Shown here: one piece after another, positions 53,739 through 63,439 of the stretch
Position numbering within the stretch: position 1 is the stretch's first letter
Layout: every line of letters begins with the position of its first letter
Source: Anastrepha obliqua
Lineage: Eukaryota > Arthropoda > Insecta > Diptera > Tephritidae
DNA length: 64,000 bases
Direction: 5' to 3'
Assembly: GCF_027943255.1 (NCBI RefSeq)
Contig: NC_072896.1
Span: forward strand, 43,364,501-43,428,500
Notes under the pieces: model-generated
What the model saw: only the letters and a program-made list of their open reading frames with translations
Databases searched by the model: none
What the model was told of the DNA's origin: nothing
Made by a program: the position numbers and the translations under genes

Positions 53739-55000
53739 CAGGGTCCGGCACTCGATGTTTAACCAACTTCAGACCGCACGCGCGGACATCAGCTGCCTGT
53801 TAGTTGACTAAATGACAGTCCGGAGTATTGTTTAAAAGCTCGCGGAAGCATTTCGCCGAGAGTAAACGCAAAAAAAAATCAGTAATGAATTCTAAAAGTA
53901 ATAATGATATTGTATTATATTTGGCTGGAAAATCACAAGAGCGATTGTTCGTGAGCTCGAGTACCTTAAAGTAAATAAAGTGTTTGTATATTGCACCATT
54001 ACTCGTTACAATGATGCTGGTAGCATCGAGCAACGTCATGGAGGTGGTCATCAAAAGACTGCAACGTCACGTGAAATGGTTCAAACAGTGAAGAAGCGAC
54101 TTGAGCGAAATTCCCGACCAAGTGCCAATCAAATGGCGAAAGAACTGAAAATATCTGACCGTAGCATTCACTGCATACTGAAAAATGATCTAAAAGTCAA
54201 GCCTTACAAGATCCAAAAGTCACATGATTTCACACCAAAGCAACAGCAAGTCAGACTAGAGAGAGCGAAGGAGTTGATTCGTTTGGCTGAAAGCGGCCAA
54301 TTTTCGAACATTTCCGAACATTGTGTTTTCTGACGAGAAAATTTTTCAAATTGAGCAATTCGTAAACTCCCAAAATGATAGGGTTTATTTGACCAACCGT
54401 GCATACGAGAATTTGAGTCATCGATTCCCCACCAGCGGGCAACAACCGCCACAGGTAATGGGTTGGGCCGCTGTAACCGCAGATGGATGCTCTCTAATCG
54501 TTTTCATCTAGCCTGGCGCCAAGCTAAATGCGAAATCTTATCGGGAAAGTATTATAAGTGGCAGACATTTCGGTGGCTGATCATGAACGTTTCAACATGA
54601 CTCGGCACCGTTTCACAAAGCTCGAGTGAACTAAGAACTAACTTCATAACATCCACACAATGTCCCTCCAATTCACGGAATTCGAATGATTATTCTCTTT
54701 GGGCCATTTTGGAGAGCTAGGTCCGAACTAAAAGATTCACCAGACACGAGACGCTGAAATAAAGCATTGTTCGCGAGTGGACCAAAATATGTGCAAGTCA
54801 CATTCGGGTAGCTTGCGATTCGTTTCTGGACCGTCTCAAGGCCATAGTCAAGGCAAAATGGGGTCATATCGAGCAAAAGAAAATTGATTCTTAATTTTGT
54901 ATTATTTTCACACAATTTTTACTTTTATTTTAATAAAAGTAATTTTCCAAACTAAATTTATGGCCTTTTTAATTGGTAACACCTCAAGTGCCGGACCCTG
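53739..55000 (+). mobile_element. complete Tc1/mariner element (DD37E-like) with TIRs
   Basis: The termini CAGGGTCCGGCACTCGATGT and the complement of CAGGGTCCGGCACTTGAGGT are bounded by TA (53737-53738 and 55001-55002). Length 1262 bp. It is the complete relative of the deleted copy at 8340-9005. A DD37E triad is typical of elements with this protein, but I could not verify the spacing because of frameshifts. Confidence 0.9.
53885..54895 (+). pseudogene. Tc1/mariner transposase (DD37E-like), frameshifted
   Basis: It starts at ATG 53885: MNSKSNNDIVLYLAGKSQ, a frameshift, then KVNKVFVYCTITRYNDAGSI, EQRHGGGHQKTATSREMVQT, VKKRLERNSRPSANQMAKEL and SDRSIHCILKNDLKVKPYKI (paired helix-turn-helix, 116 residues in one frame). 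It goes on to LERAKELIRLAESGQFSNI, FSDEKIFQIEQFVNSQNDRV (first Asp), WAAVTADGCSLIVFI, QHDSAPFHKARV (second Asp) and GHFGELGP (Glu zone). Near 54880 AKWGHIEQKKID ends the protein. At least four frameshifts and one TAG (54511). Confidence 0.85.
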
Positions 55001-55004
55001 TAAG

Positions 55005-55450
55005 TTATGTGGGTGTATATGTACGACTTTAAGTCTTTTATAATACATGCATCTGCAGAATGAAAGTTACAAAAATTTAAAAAACTTAATTCTAGTACAA
55101 TAGAATGTAACGTTTAGCCAAAATGTTTGATAAGTTTTTAGAAATGTAATATAGTAGAATTCATGCCAAGGAGAATATAACAAGTGCAAATTAATAAAAT
55201 ATACATAATTAAGACCGAACATTTTATTTGAAATAAAAATGAAAAATTTATTATTTATTATTTTATTTATTATTATTTATTATTTATTATTTATTATTTA
55301 CTATTTTTATTTAGTATATTGGGATATAAGTAGTATTAAGAATACTTTAAATTAAATGTCAACTCTACATGATTAAAAATTAATTCATTTGAGTGATTTT
55401 AATATCAATTTGATATTATTAAATGATATATAAAACATTAATGCCTATTT
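55005..55450. other. AT-rich DNA with an ATT-type microsatellite
   Basis: Runs of TATTTATTATTTATTATT at 55248-55315 make a short tandem repeat. No coding sequence. Confidence 0.6.
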
Positions 55451-55454
55451 ATCA

Positions 55455-56577
55455 GGTCAGTCTATAAGATCGTGCGTATTTTACCCATAATTTCACTTTT
55501 GTACGATTTTTGCATACAAAAAATTATTCGCGGAATATATTCTTTGATATATTGTGCATTCAACAAGTGATTTTAATCGCGAATAGAAGAACGTGTTGTT
55601 AAAAAGAAAATGGAATCTTCGAACGCGTATAGAGGCAAATTTTGTATTTTTTTATAAAAGTGGTAAAAATGCAACAACTGCTGCTGCAGAATTAAACACT
55701 GTTCAGTGTTCAAAATTCCGAAGTGGTAACTGCGACGTGGAGGACGCCCCGCGCGCTGGTCGTCCTGAAGTCTTTAACTCCGACGCCTTGCTCGAACTCG
55801 TGGAAGCTGAGCCAAATTTCACAGTCGATATGATAGCTCAGAGGTTAAATTCATCGCATGGAACAGTTCATAGACACCTGGTTCAATTGGGAAAGCTTTC
55901 AATGCTGGAAAAATGGGCTCCGCATAGACTTTCCGTCGACAACCTTCAGCAGAGAGTGAATGTGTGTTCTCAGCTGCTAAGCCGTTGCAGTTTTTTTTAA
56001 CCGTATCGTTACTGGGGATGAAAAATGGAGCCTTTACAAACGCCAACGGTTAGATAAAGATGAAACACCAGAACCGACCCCGACCCCTAGAGATGGCCTT
56101 CACCCCAAGAAGATTCTTCTGTCTATTTGATGGGACATGGCCGGTATTGTTAATTATGAACTTCTGGAAAGAAACCAGACGATAACTGCTGATTATTATT
56201 CCCATCAGCCATCAAACTTGAGTGAAGCACTTAACAAAAATCGACTGTCTTTAGTGAATAAACGCAAAGTTTTGTTTCACCACGATAACGCAAGGCTTCA
56301 TACCGCAAGACAAACATTAGGCAAGCTGAACGAGCTCGGATGGGAGCTAATGCCGCATCCACCATACTCTCCGGATATTACACCTTGTGCTTATCACCTT
56401 TTCTGTGGACTTCAATCCCATATGAGTAACAAGAACTACTCCTCAAAAGAAGCTATAAAAAGGGATATAGAAGCGTATTTTGGCTCCAAGGACAACAAAT
56501 TTTGTGAGCAAGGAATTAAAAATTTGCCTAAACGTTGGGAAGACATTGTAAATAATGAAGAAAAATATATTATTGAT
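55455..56577 (+). pseudogene. mariner transposase with N-terminal deletion
   Basis: The probable left end is TCAGGTCAGTCTATAAGATC at 55454. Coding: MESSNAYRGKFCIFFYKSGK, NATTAAAELN, a deletion, then SKFRSGNCDVEDAPRAGRPE, LVEAEPNFTVDMIAQRLNSS and KWAPHRLSVDNLQQRVNVCS. A run of T at 55989-55998 shifts the frame; GDEKW is readable in another frame (first Asp). From 56137 a frame of 147 codons has VLFHHDNARLHTARQTLGKL (second Asp), HPPYSPDITPCAYHLF, where the third Asp (CDYH) has become Ala, and WEDIVNNEEKYIID. No right TIR matched. Confidence 0.85.
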
Positions 56578-56799
56578 TAATAAATACTTAAACCTCTTAA
56601 AACGAACACATTTCAAATTAGATCAGTTGGAATGCATTTTAACTTAAAATAGTTTATTTCTAATTAAAGTCGGAATGTAATATTATATAAATAAATATAA
56701 AAACCAGTTAAATTTGCAATTTAAAACAATTCAATTTAGGGCCCATAATATCTTATTGCGAATGCTCAGCGAAGTCAATTAGTTTAGATTCGTTTACAA

Positions 56800-57110
56800 T
56801 GAAATCAATTTCGTTGCTTATGAAGGGTCTCTGGTCGCTGCGTTGAGAATATTGCTGCTGTGGTGCAAAGTGTTGCTGAACAACCTACACCCAACAACAT
56901 CGATATCTCGACGTGCTCAACATGATGAATCGACTATCCGGCGGTTTTTCCTGTAGGCGTGCTCATGGTGGACATTTAAATAATGTGATTTTTCACATAT
57001 ATTTTGCTAAGAGCTGTATTTCGAATAAAAATAGTTAAACCTGAAAAAATCTAAATTTATACATGTTTTAGTTTCAGACAATATGTAGGCGCATCGTTTA
57101 AAATTCCCTT
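56800..57110 (+). mobile_element. mariner micro-derivative
   Basis: It reads ENIAAVVQSVAEQPTPNNID (end of the N-terminal domain) and a short RRAQ-like stretch, then jumps directly to CRRAHGGHLNNVIFHI, the C-terminal end. The 3' UTR (AATAAAAATAGTTAAACCTG...ATGTTTTAGTTTCAG) and terminus (TAGGCGCATCGTTTAAAATT) match the element at 59637. Its left TIR was not found. The catalytic domain has been removed. Confidence 0.7.
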
Positions 57111-57114
57111 TAAT

Positions 57115-57948
57115 AATTAAAAGCCGTTTCAGTTAAAAAGTGATGTTTATAATTTGTAAAATCTTTAGAAGTAAAAACATATTCTATATTTCTAAAATCA
57201 TTTGCAAAAAGTCGATATATACATTTTTGATTTTACTTTGAGAATAGCTTTGGAAAATATCTATGCTCTGATTTACATATATATATTTACTCTCTGCGGT
57301 TATTCCGGCCTAAAATAATAAAATAACGCTTATTTGGATTCAAATTACAAAAGGTAAACATTTTTTTATAACCACTACATTAATCTTATTGTCTTAATTG
57401 CAGACGTTGAACGACTTTTTTGGCTTTCCTGTATCTTCGTTCATTTAATTTGGGCAAAGTTTATTTCCAAAATTGTACAGCCACTTTATTCAATTTGTAT
57501 AGTCGACTAAAACAATTAATCAACTGCAAATTGATTACTCAATTGAAATTGAATCAGGTCTTTTAACAGATTTTAAAAATCGATTATTTGACTATAAACG
57601 AGTATTGGCCTGAACTTTTTTATATGCGAGAAAAATTATTAAAATCTAACAAGAGAAAAGCAACTACAAAATAATTTTTATCTAATCAAACTATGATAAA
57701 ATTAAAATGTTTATTTGTTATAAAAAATGTTTTCAAAATAAAGGGTAAATTAGACTGTAGTCGTGAATATAAATTTCGTTTATAACTTTTATAGTTTTTA
57801 AATCAGCCGCACATACATTTATATCTGAAAAAGTTATAAAAATTATAAATAAAAATAAAAATATGATATATTTAAAATTGTTCTGTAATTTCTTTGGCTC
57901 AACTAGTCTTGTACGAAGAGTACAATATCATTTGTGCAAAACTACGGT
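57115..57948. other. AT-rich non-coding DNA
   Basis: There are short ORFs only; no feature recognised. Confidence 0.45.
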
Positions 57949-57951
57949 GTA

Positions 57952-58714
57952 TACCTATGAAATGAGACTTTCAGCTATTAGTCCATAGATGTCGCTAGGA
58001 GCATTTTTAAACCTTCCCAAAAGTCTTGCTTTTTTCAAACAAAGGTTCAAAAGGAAGTCTTTTTTGCATCGAATCGTTACGGGTGACCAAAAATGGGTGT
58101 ATTTCTCCAATCCCAAGCGTAAACGATCGTATGGTCCGCCCGGCCACAAGCCAAAAACAACGGCCAAACCAAATCGCCTCGCCCGCAAAGCAATGCTGTG
58201 TGTTTTCTGGGATCAGCGTAGTATGATTTGGTACGAGCTATTAAAACCAGATGAAACAGTTGACGGTGTTGTTGCACGCTAACAACGTCAATTGGCCGAT
58301 TTGAACAGCGCTATACACCGAAAACGCCCAGAATATGCCGATCGGCGTCACAAAGTAATTTTTCTTGATGACAATGCACTGCTACATCGAACAAGAGCGA
58401 ACCGGGAATTGGTCAAGACGTACGATTGGGAACCGCTGGTGCGCGCGGCTTACTCACCAGACTTGGCGCCTTGCGATTATCAATTGTTTGCATCGATGGG
58501 CCACGCACTTTCCGAGCAGCGCTTCTATTCTCACGAAGAAGCCAAAAAATGGTTCGATGATTGGTTTGCGGCCAAAGATGACCAATTTTTTGGCGCGGCA
58601 TCCACAAATTGCCCGAGAGATGGGAAAAATGTGTCGCTAGCGATGGCTTTTATTTTGAAGATTAAATTTGTAACAAGTTTTTGTTAATAAACGTTTGCAA
58701 TTGAAAATAAGGTA
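57952..58714 (+). mobile_element. mariner, internally deleted, copy 2
   Basis: The left end TACCTATGAAATGAGACTTT follows TA at 57950-57951; the right end AATAAGGTA precedes TA at 58715-58716. Coding: RFKRKSFLHRIVTGDQKWVY (GDE changed to GDQ), YGPPGHKPKTTAKPNRLARK, CVFWDQRSMIWYELLKPDET, then KRPEYADRRHKVIFLDDNAL (second Asp) and YSPDLAPCDYQLFASMGHAL (third Asp) to FYSHEEAKKWFDDWFAAKDD. One stop at 58280. It is clearly the same family as 49253-50099 but has a larger N-terminal deletion with a different breakpoint. Confidence 0.85.
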
Positions 58715-58769
58715 TATATAATCAGGTCAGTTATTTATATATCAGGTCAGGTTATTTATAAAAATACTT

Positions 58770-59636
58770 GTAAAGGGATTGGACCTTGGAAATTGTATAT
58801 GCTTCCAGATTACTGTAGTACGAGTATATTCCAGGCTGAGGTTTTCGCAGTGGGAAAAGCAGCAGATCTAGCTTGTTATACAACGGGGCCAACTCTAAGG
58901 TTACCTTTTAAATAGATCGTCAGGCCGCCATTAAACCAATCACATCGTTTAGTAGAATGCCCAAAATCGTTCTTCAGAGAAGGGAGGCATTAAAATGGTT
59001 GGCAGCGAATTGTAAGCTACATTTCAACTGAGTTTCATGTCATAAGGACATTGAGGGAAACGAGATAGTATACGACATAGCGAATAACGGGGTCTCTCTA
59101 TCTTCGGATTTTGTGAACATAATACCAAAGTCAGTAAAAACATTATACAACGAACTAACCGACAATATGATCAGAAAGTTCAAGACAAGAGGGGAGAGTC
59201 TGTCTACTCGCAGGAATGCAAAGATCATCACTCGATTTATAATTATCACTAACACGAAAAGATTGTAGAACTACGAGAATGGTGCTGACGGAATGTAGCC
59301 CAGTAGTAGCTTATGCTTATAAGATAGGAATCTCGGACAGCGAGGAATGCATGGGAGGCAGAACTCAAGGGAAACTGTAGAGCTTCTCCTTTGTGGGTGT
59401 TCTGCGTTATTCAAAACACATTTAAAATATTTAGGGGCATCACAGTTTGACGGATTGGAAGACATCTCAGCAGTGAGTTGGAAATGTCTCCTGAAATTCA
59501 CGATAGAAATAGTTACCATGTGCGCGGACTATTTCAATATGTATATATAAAGAACTCCATCTGGCATCGCTATGAACCGAACCAGTCTATGAGTGACTGC
59601 AAGTCAACCAGTTCAATCTTACCTGACCTACCTATA
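58770..59636 (+). pseudogene. LINE RNase H and C-terminal region (I/R1-like)
   Basis: Traces: TSIFQAEVFAVGKAADLA (RNase H Glu), IDRQAAIKPITSFSRMP (Asp region), SCHKDIEGNEIVYDIANNG (His and Asp), TDNMIRKFKTRGESLSTRRN, and near 59345-59400 HGRQNSRETVELLLCGC with FKTHLKYLGASQFDGLED. Peptide IWHRYEPNQ and the tail at 59590-59630 match the fragment at 180-375. One TAG and frameshifts; the RT domain is missing. Confidence 0.75.
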
Positions 59637-60240
59637 AAAGGTCTTTCAAAATTGCCGCCTAGATGTCAGTAGTGAATAATTTCTACATGGTGCCTTTTCT
59701 TATGTCATCTTTGACATTTGTCGAGTAGGCAGAAGTGCAATTTTAAGCGTGGATGCTTGCACCATAGAACAACTCGTTAAAATTACTGAAACTTATTATG
59801 AATATGGTTGATCTTTAAGAACAACAAATTAATACTGCGATCTAAGTTTCTTGGTCGATTAATTTCATGTAATAATATTATAATATAAACTGGTCATCTA
59901 GATCATGAGATCTAACTCCACTAGGCTACTATTTGTGGGATTTTTTGAGTCTAAGTCTATGTAAATCCTCCAAAAGCGATTCCAGAGCTGAAACACAATA
60001 TTCGGATCGAGATTGCTGAACTCAATGCGTTAATGAGGGAGCAATTCCTTAAAAATTTTAATTCTTGCATGACAACCTGTAGACGTGCTCAGGGTGGACA
60101 TTTAAATGATGCCGCTTTTCACGATAAAAACTGTTAGAGCCGTATTTTGAATAAAAATAGTGAAACCTGAAAGAATCTAAATACATTTTTACATGTTTTA
60201 TTTTAATGCAACATCTAGGCGCGCCTTTTGAAAGACCCTT
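59637..60240 (+). mobile_element. mariner derivative with TIRs, catalytic core deleted
   Basis: The inverted ends share AAGGTCTTTCAAAA...GCCTAGATGT (left) and AAGGGTCTTTCAAAAGGCGC plus GCCTAGATGT (right, inverted). N-terminus: VDACTIEQLVKITETYYEYG, stop. After the deletion: PPKAIPELKHNIRIEIAELN, ALMREQFLKNFNSCMTTCRR and AQGGHLNDAAFHDKN, then stop at about 60137. It is the same lineage as 56800-57110, 604 bp. TA flanks the left end (59635-59636); the right flank reads CA because the next element follows. Confidence 0.85.
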
Positions 60241-60243
60241 CAC

Positions 60244-60333
60244 AAGGTGGCGCAAAATTAATCATCCAATTTTGTTTTTGAATAACCTTTTCCTAAAAAG
60301 AATGATTTTGAGGAATGATGGAATCTTTATTTT
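60244..60333. repeat. MITE family with AAGGTG terminal repeat, copy 3 (half)
   Basis: The terminus AAGGTGGCGCAAAATTAATC is the inverse of the right end of copy 2 (AAGGTGACGCAAAATTAATC). Then CCAATTTTGTTTTTGAATAA and AATGATTTTGAGGAATG match the left interior of copy 2. It is cut off by the RTE LINE at 60334. Confidence 0.7.
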
Positions 60334-61010
60334 GCTGCTGTTAAGCAACGTCATCGTGCATAGTCGTGTTAGTTGTGCGGGTATACCAAATTCAGACATC
60401 GCGGCATACAAGTAACTCCTTTTCGTACTGTCGAATGCAGCTTTGAAGTCGACGAAAAGTTGGTGTGTGTCGATTTTCCTTTCATGGGTCTTTTCCAAGA
60501 CTTGGCGTATTGTGATGGTGGACTTTGCAGGTCTAAAGCCACACTGATAAGGGCCAATCAGTTGGTTGATGGTGGGCTTCAGTCTTTCACGCAATACGCT
60601 CGCTAGAATCTTATAGGCGATATTTAAAAGTCTGATCCCGCGATAACTGACACAGATTGCAGGATCACGCTTTTTATGGATTGGGCGGAGCACACTTAAA
60701 TTTCAATCGGCAGACATGCTTTCATTCGACCATATTTTGTATGGAAGTTGGTTCATACACCTTACCAGCTTCTCGCCGCCATGTTTGAATAGCTCAGCCG
60801 GCAGTCCGTCGGCGCCCGCGGCTTTGTTGTTCTTTAGCCGCGTTATCGCTAGTCTCACCTCGTCATGGTCGGGTAGCGGAGCAAAAACTCCGTCGTCAAC
60901 GATTGGGGTATCGGGATTTTCACATTCTCTAGGACATGCGCAGCTATCACTATTTAACAGGTTCGAGAAGTGTTCCCTCCATAATCACCACGATCACACT
61001 TTACTGTGAC
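60334..61010 (-). mobile_element. RTE-like LINE copy E, central part
   Basis: On the minus strand, starting at 61000: WREHFSNLLNSDSCACPREC, LAITRLKNNKAAGADGLPAE, LFKHGGEKLVRCM, then the 143-codon frame (60693-60262) with MLRPIHKKRDPAICVSYRGI, RLLNIAYKILASVLRERLKP, YQCGFRPAKSTITIRQVLEK, DTHQLFVDFKAAFDSTKRSY (first RT Asp) and EFGIPAQLTRLCTMTLLNSS. It stops there, before YADD, where the MITE begins. It supplies the RT fingers that the other copies lack. Endonuclease and 3' end are missing. Confidence 0.85.
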
Positions 61011-61014
61011 GATA

Positions 61015-61850
61015 AAAAACGTTGCATTCAACTACTTTGCCACAAAAGTAGATTTCCACGCAAGTGGTGGCTCATCTTCCTTTTTTCTTTTTTTTCTTTT
61101 TTTTTTTTAATAACAATAAAAAAATGCAAAAACGAAAAATAAAATACAGTTAAATTTATTCGATGGCTTTACTGGATTTAGCTTTATTATTAGAGGCGTT
61201 GTTGTTGCAATTACAACAAATTATTAATCACAACCGCTTATAAGCAGTTCGCAGTAGTAACGATTTCTTTTATGTATTAGATGATTGCCGATATTGATTT
61301 TGTAACTTTTTCAATGCTCACCTGTTTCTCTTTTTTGCTTATTTTACATCTTATTTATGCTGAGCTACTACGAATCGATTTCTAAGCACTACTAATGAGT
61401 TTTGACATTTTTCAAGCCGCACCTAAAGCGACCGCCAAAGTAGCTTGAAATATGTATTGTAGATATGTACATACTTACATATGCATGAAATTGTATTGGA
61501 ATCGGACAGTCAAGTAAGTGATTAAAATCAGTATTTATTGTTATCTCTCGTTTTTGTTGCTGTCATTAAGATAGTAAATTATTTATGCGTATATACATAT
61601 ATGTATGTTAGCGGATCAGCAGGGGCGCTCAAATCACATATTTTACATTGTCGCCTAGTTGATTAAAAAAAACGAAAATCCGAATATGTAAAAATAAAAA
61701 ATGATGCATTTATACAACTGCTTGTTACTTTTATGTAAATCCAAGAGTTTATTATGTGAATTAACTAAATATATTTACACAAAATAATATAATAAATTAA
61801 CGACTTAAATATTAGTAAATCTATATTTATGTAAGCAAAACATATACATA
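61015..61850. other. non-coding DNA
   Basis: T-rich (TTTTCTTTTTTTTCTTT near 61085) with short ATG/ATA runs near 61445-61610; no gene recognised. Confidence 0.45.
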
Positions 61851-61854
61851 TATA

Positions 61855-62153
61855 TAGATATATAATTGGCGCATACACCCTTTTTTGGTGTTTGGCCGAG
61901 CTCCTCCTCCTATTTGTGGTGTGCGTCTTGATGTTGTTCCACAAATGGAGGGACCTACAGTTTCAAGCCGACTCCGAACGGCAGATATTTTTATGAGCAG
62001 CTTTTTCATGGCAGAAATATGCACACCCGGAGGTTTGCCATTGCCTGCCGATGGGCGACCGCTATTAGAAATATGTTTTTCTTAATTTTGGTGTTTCACC
62101 GAGATTCGAACCAACGTTCCCTCTGTGAATTCCGAATGGTAGTCACGCACCAA
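61855..62153 (-). repeat. SINE, nearly full length
   Basis: Antisense on the plus strand: a TA tail (61845-61868), AATTGGCGCATACACCCTTT, GGCCGAGCTCC, TTTGTGGTGTGCGTCTTGAT, GGAGGGACCTACAGTTTCAA, GCCGACTCCGAACGGCAGAT, GGGCGACCGCTATTAGAAAT and the B-box complement GAGATTCGAACCAACG. The sense head has GTTCGAATC (good B box) and is cut at GTGCGTGACTACC, losing the A box. Confidence 0.85.
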
Positions 62154-62173
62154 CCACGTATACTCACGTATAC
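62154..62173. repeat. short tandem duplication before a mariner
   Basis: The unit CACGTATACT occurs twice head to tail between the SINE head and the mariner TIR at 62176. It may record an earlier insertion or excision at this TA-rich spot. Confidence 0.4.
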
Positions 62174-62175
62174 TA

Positions 62176-63365
62176 CTGTGGGCAAAAAGTAAGGTGAATT
62201 TATTTGTCAAACTTCGCGGGATTAAAATTTCGCTCTAGTTATTTTTTTCATGAGTTGACAGCACTGTTAATAACATCTGGGCCAACTTTCATGTGAATGT
62301 CATTATCAGTAATATATTTACGCTTGTGCCATCAAATTTTGTTTGCGGAATGAAATTTCGGCTGCGGAAACGTTTAGCCTGTTGCAGAAGGCATTTGGTG
62401 ATTCGACCATGTCGCAGAAAAATGTTTATAAGTGGTACAAAGACTTTAAAGAGGGTCGAGAACGTGTTGATTACTTGGAGCGCTCCGGACGACCATCGAC
62501 GTCAACAGATGACCAACATGTCAATAAAGTGAAGGAGTTAGTGCTCAAAAATCGTCGATTGATTGTTAAAGACCTTACTGATATGATCGGAATATCAGAA
62601 GGATCTGTGAAAACCATTTTGAAAGACCATTTGGGCCTACGAAAAGTCAAATCTCGTTTGGTACCGAAAACTCACAATTTCTTGGAAAAAAGTCGTCGCG
62701 TTGGTGTGTGTGAAACAATGCTTTCAGACTATCAGGACAAGCTCAAATGCATGATTACGGGAGATGAATATCGTGCTAAAGGCGAGGCCAGACCGAAAAG
62801 AGCACGTCAAAGTCGTTCAAAAATAAAGGTCATGATGACAGTTTTTTTCGACTCGTGGTGTGGTGCACTATGAATTCCTTCCACCTGGCCAAACTGTTAA
62901 TAAGGAATATTATTTGAGCGTTATGCGTCGTTTACGTGAAGCAATTCGTCTAAAAAGACCAGAATTATGGGCAAACAACTCTTGGTTTTTGCATCACGAT
63001 AATGCACCGTCTCACACTGCACTCGTTCTTCGTGACCATTTCGCCAAAAATTCCACGCATATCGTTCCGCAACCATCGTATTCGCCTGATTTGGCTCCGT
63101 GTGACTTCTGGCTATTCCCAAAACTCAAGAGACCACTCCGGGGAACGCGTTTCGAGTCGATTGAGGAGATAAAAGCTGAATCGAAGAAGGTGCTGATGGC
63201 TATACCGGAAATGGACTATTTGGCATGTTTCGGGGATTGGAAAAATCGTTGGCATAAGTGTATTTCATCGAGAGGGGATTATTTTGAAGGGGATGAAATT
63301 GATTTACAAGAATAAATAAAGATTTTTCATTTTACAACCAAATTCACCTTACTTTTTGCCCACAG
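62176..63365 (+). mobile_element. full-length mariner with perfect TIR cores
   Basis: The ends are CTGTGGGCAAAAAGTAAGGT at 62176 and its exact complement ending at 63365, with TA on both sides (62174-62175 and 63366-63367). Length 1190 bp. The terminal repeats are about 27 bp and nearly identical, which suggests a recent copy. It sits next to the truncated SINE head. Confidence 0.9.
62343..63315 (+). pseudogene. mariner transposase with one deletion and one main frameshift
   Basis: From 62343: NEISAAETFSLLQKAFGDST, YKWYKDFKEGRERVDYLERS, GRPSTSTDDQHVNKVKELVL, DMIGISEGSVKTILKDHLGL, ETMLSDYQDKLKCMITGDE (first Asp). The next family segment, about 16 codons (W-I-Y-A-Y-D...SS), is cleanly missing, and YRAKGEARPKRARQSRSKIK follows in frame. 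At about 62858 the frame shifts: FFDSW/GAL to MVHYEFLPPGQTVNKEYYLS. The second frame (62860-63315) has FLHHDNAPSHTALVLRDHFA (second Asp), YSPDLAPCDFWLFPKLKRPL (third Asp) and YFEGDEIDLQE. All three catalytic aspartates remain. The start lies a little upstream of 62343 in another frame. Confidence 0.9.
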
Positions 63366-63439
63366 TATTATATATACATATAATATTAATAGTAGATTAT
63401 CTTGTGTTGTACATTCTTTTGCAAGCTAATCTGATTTGC

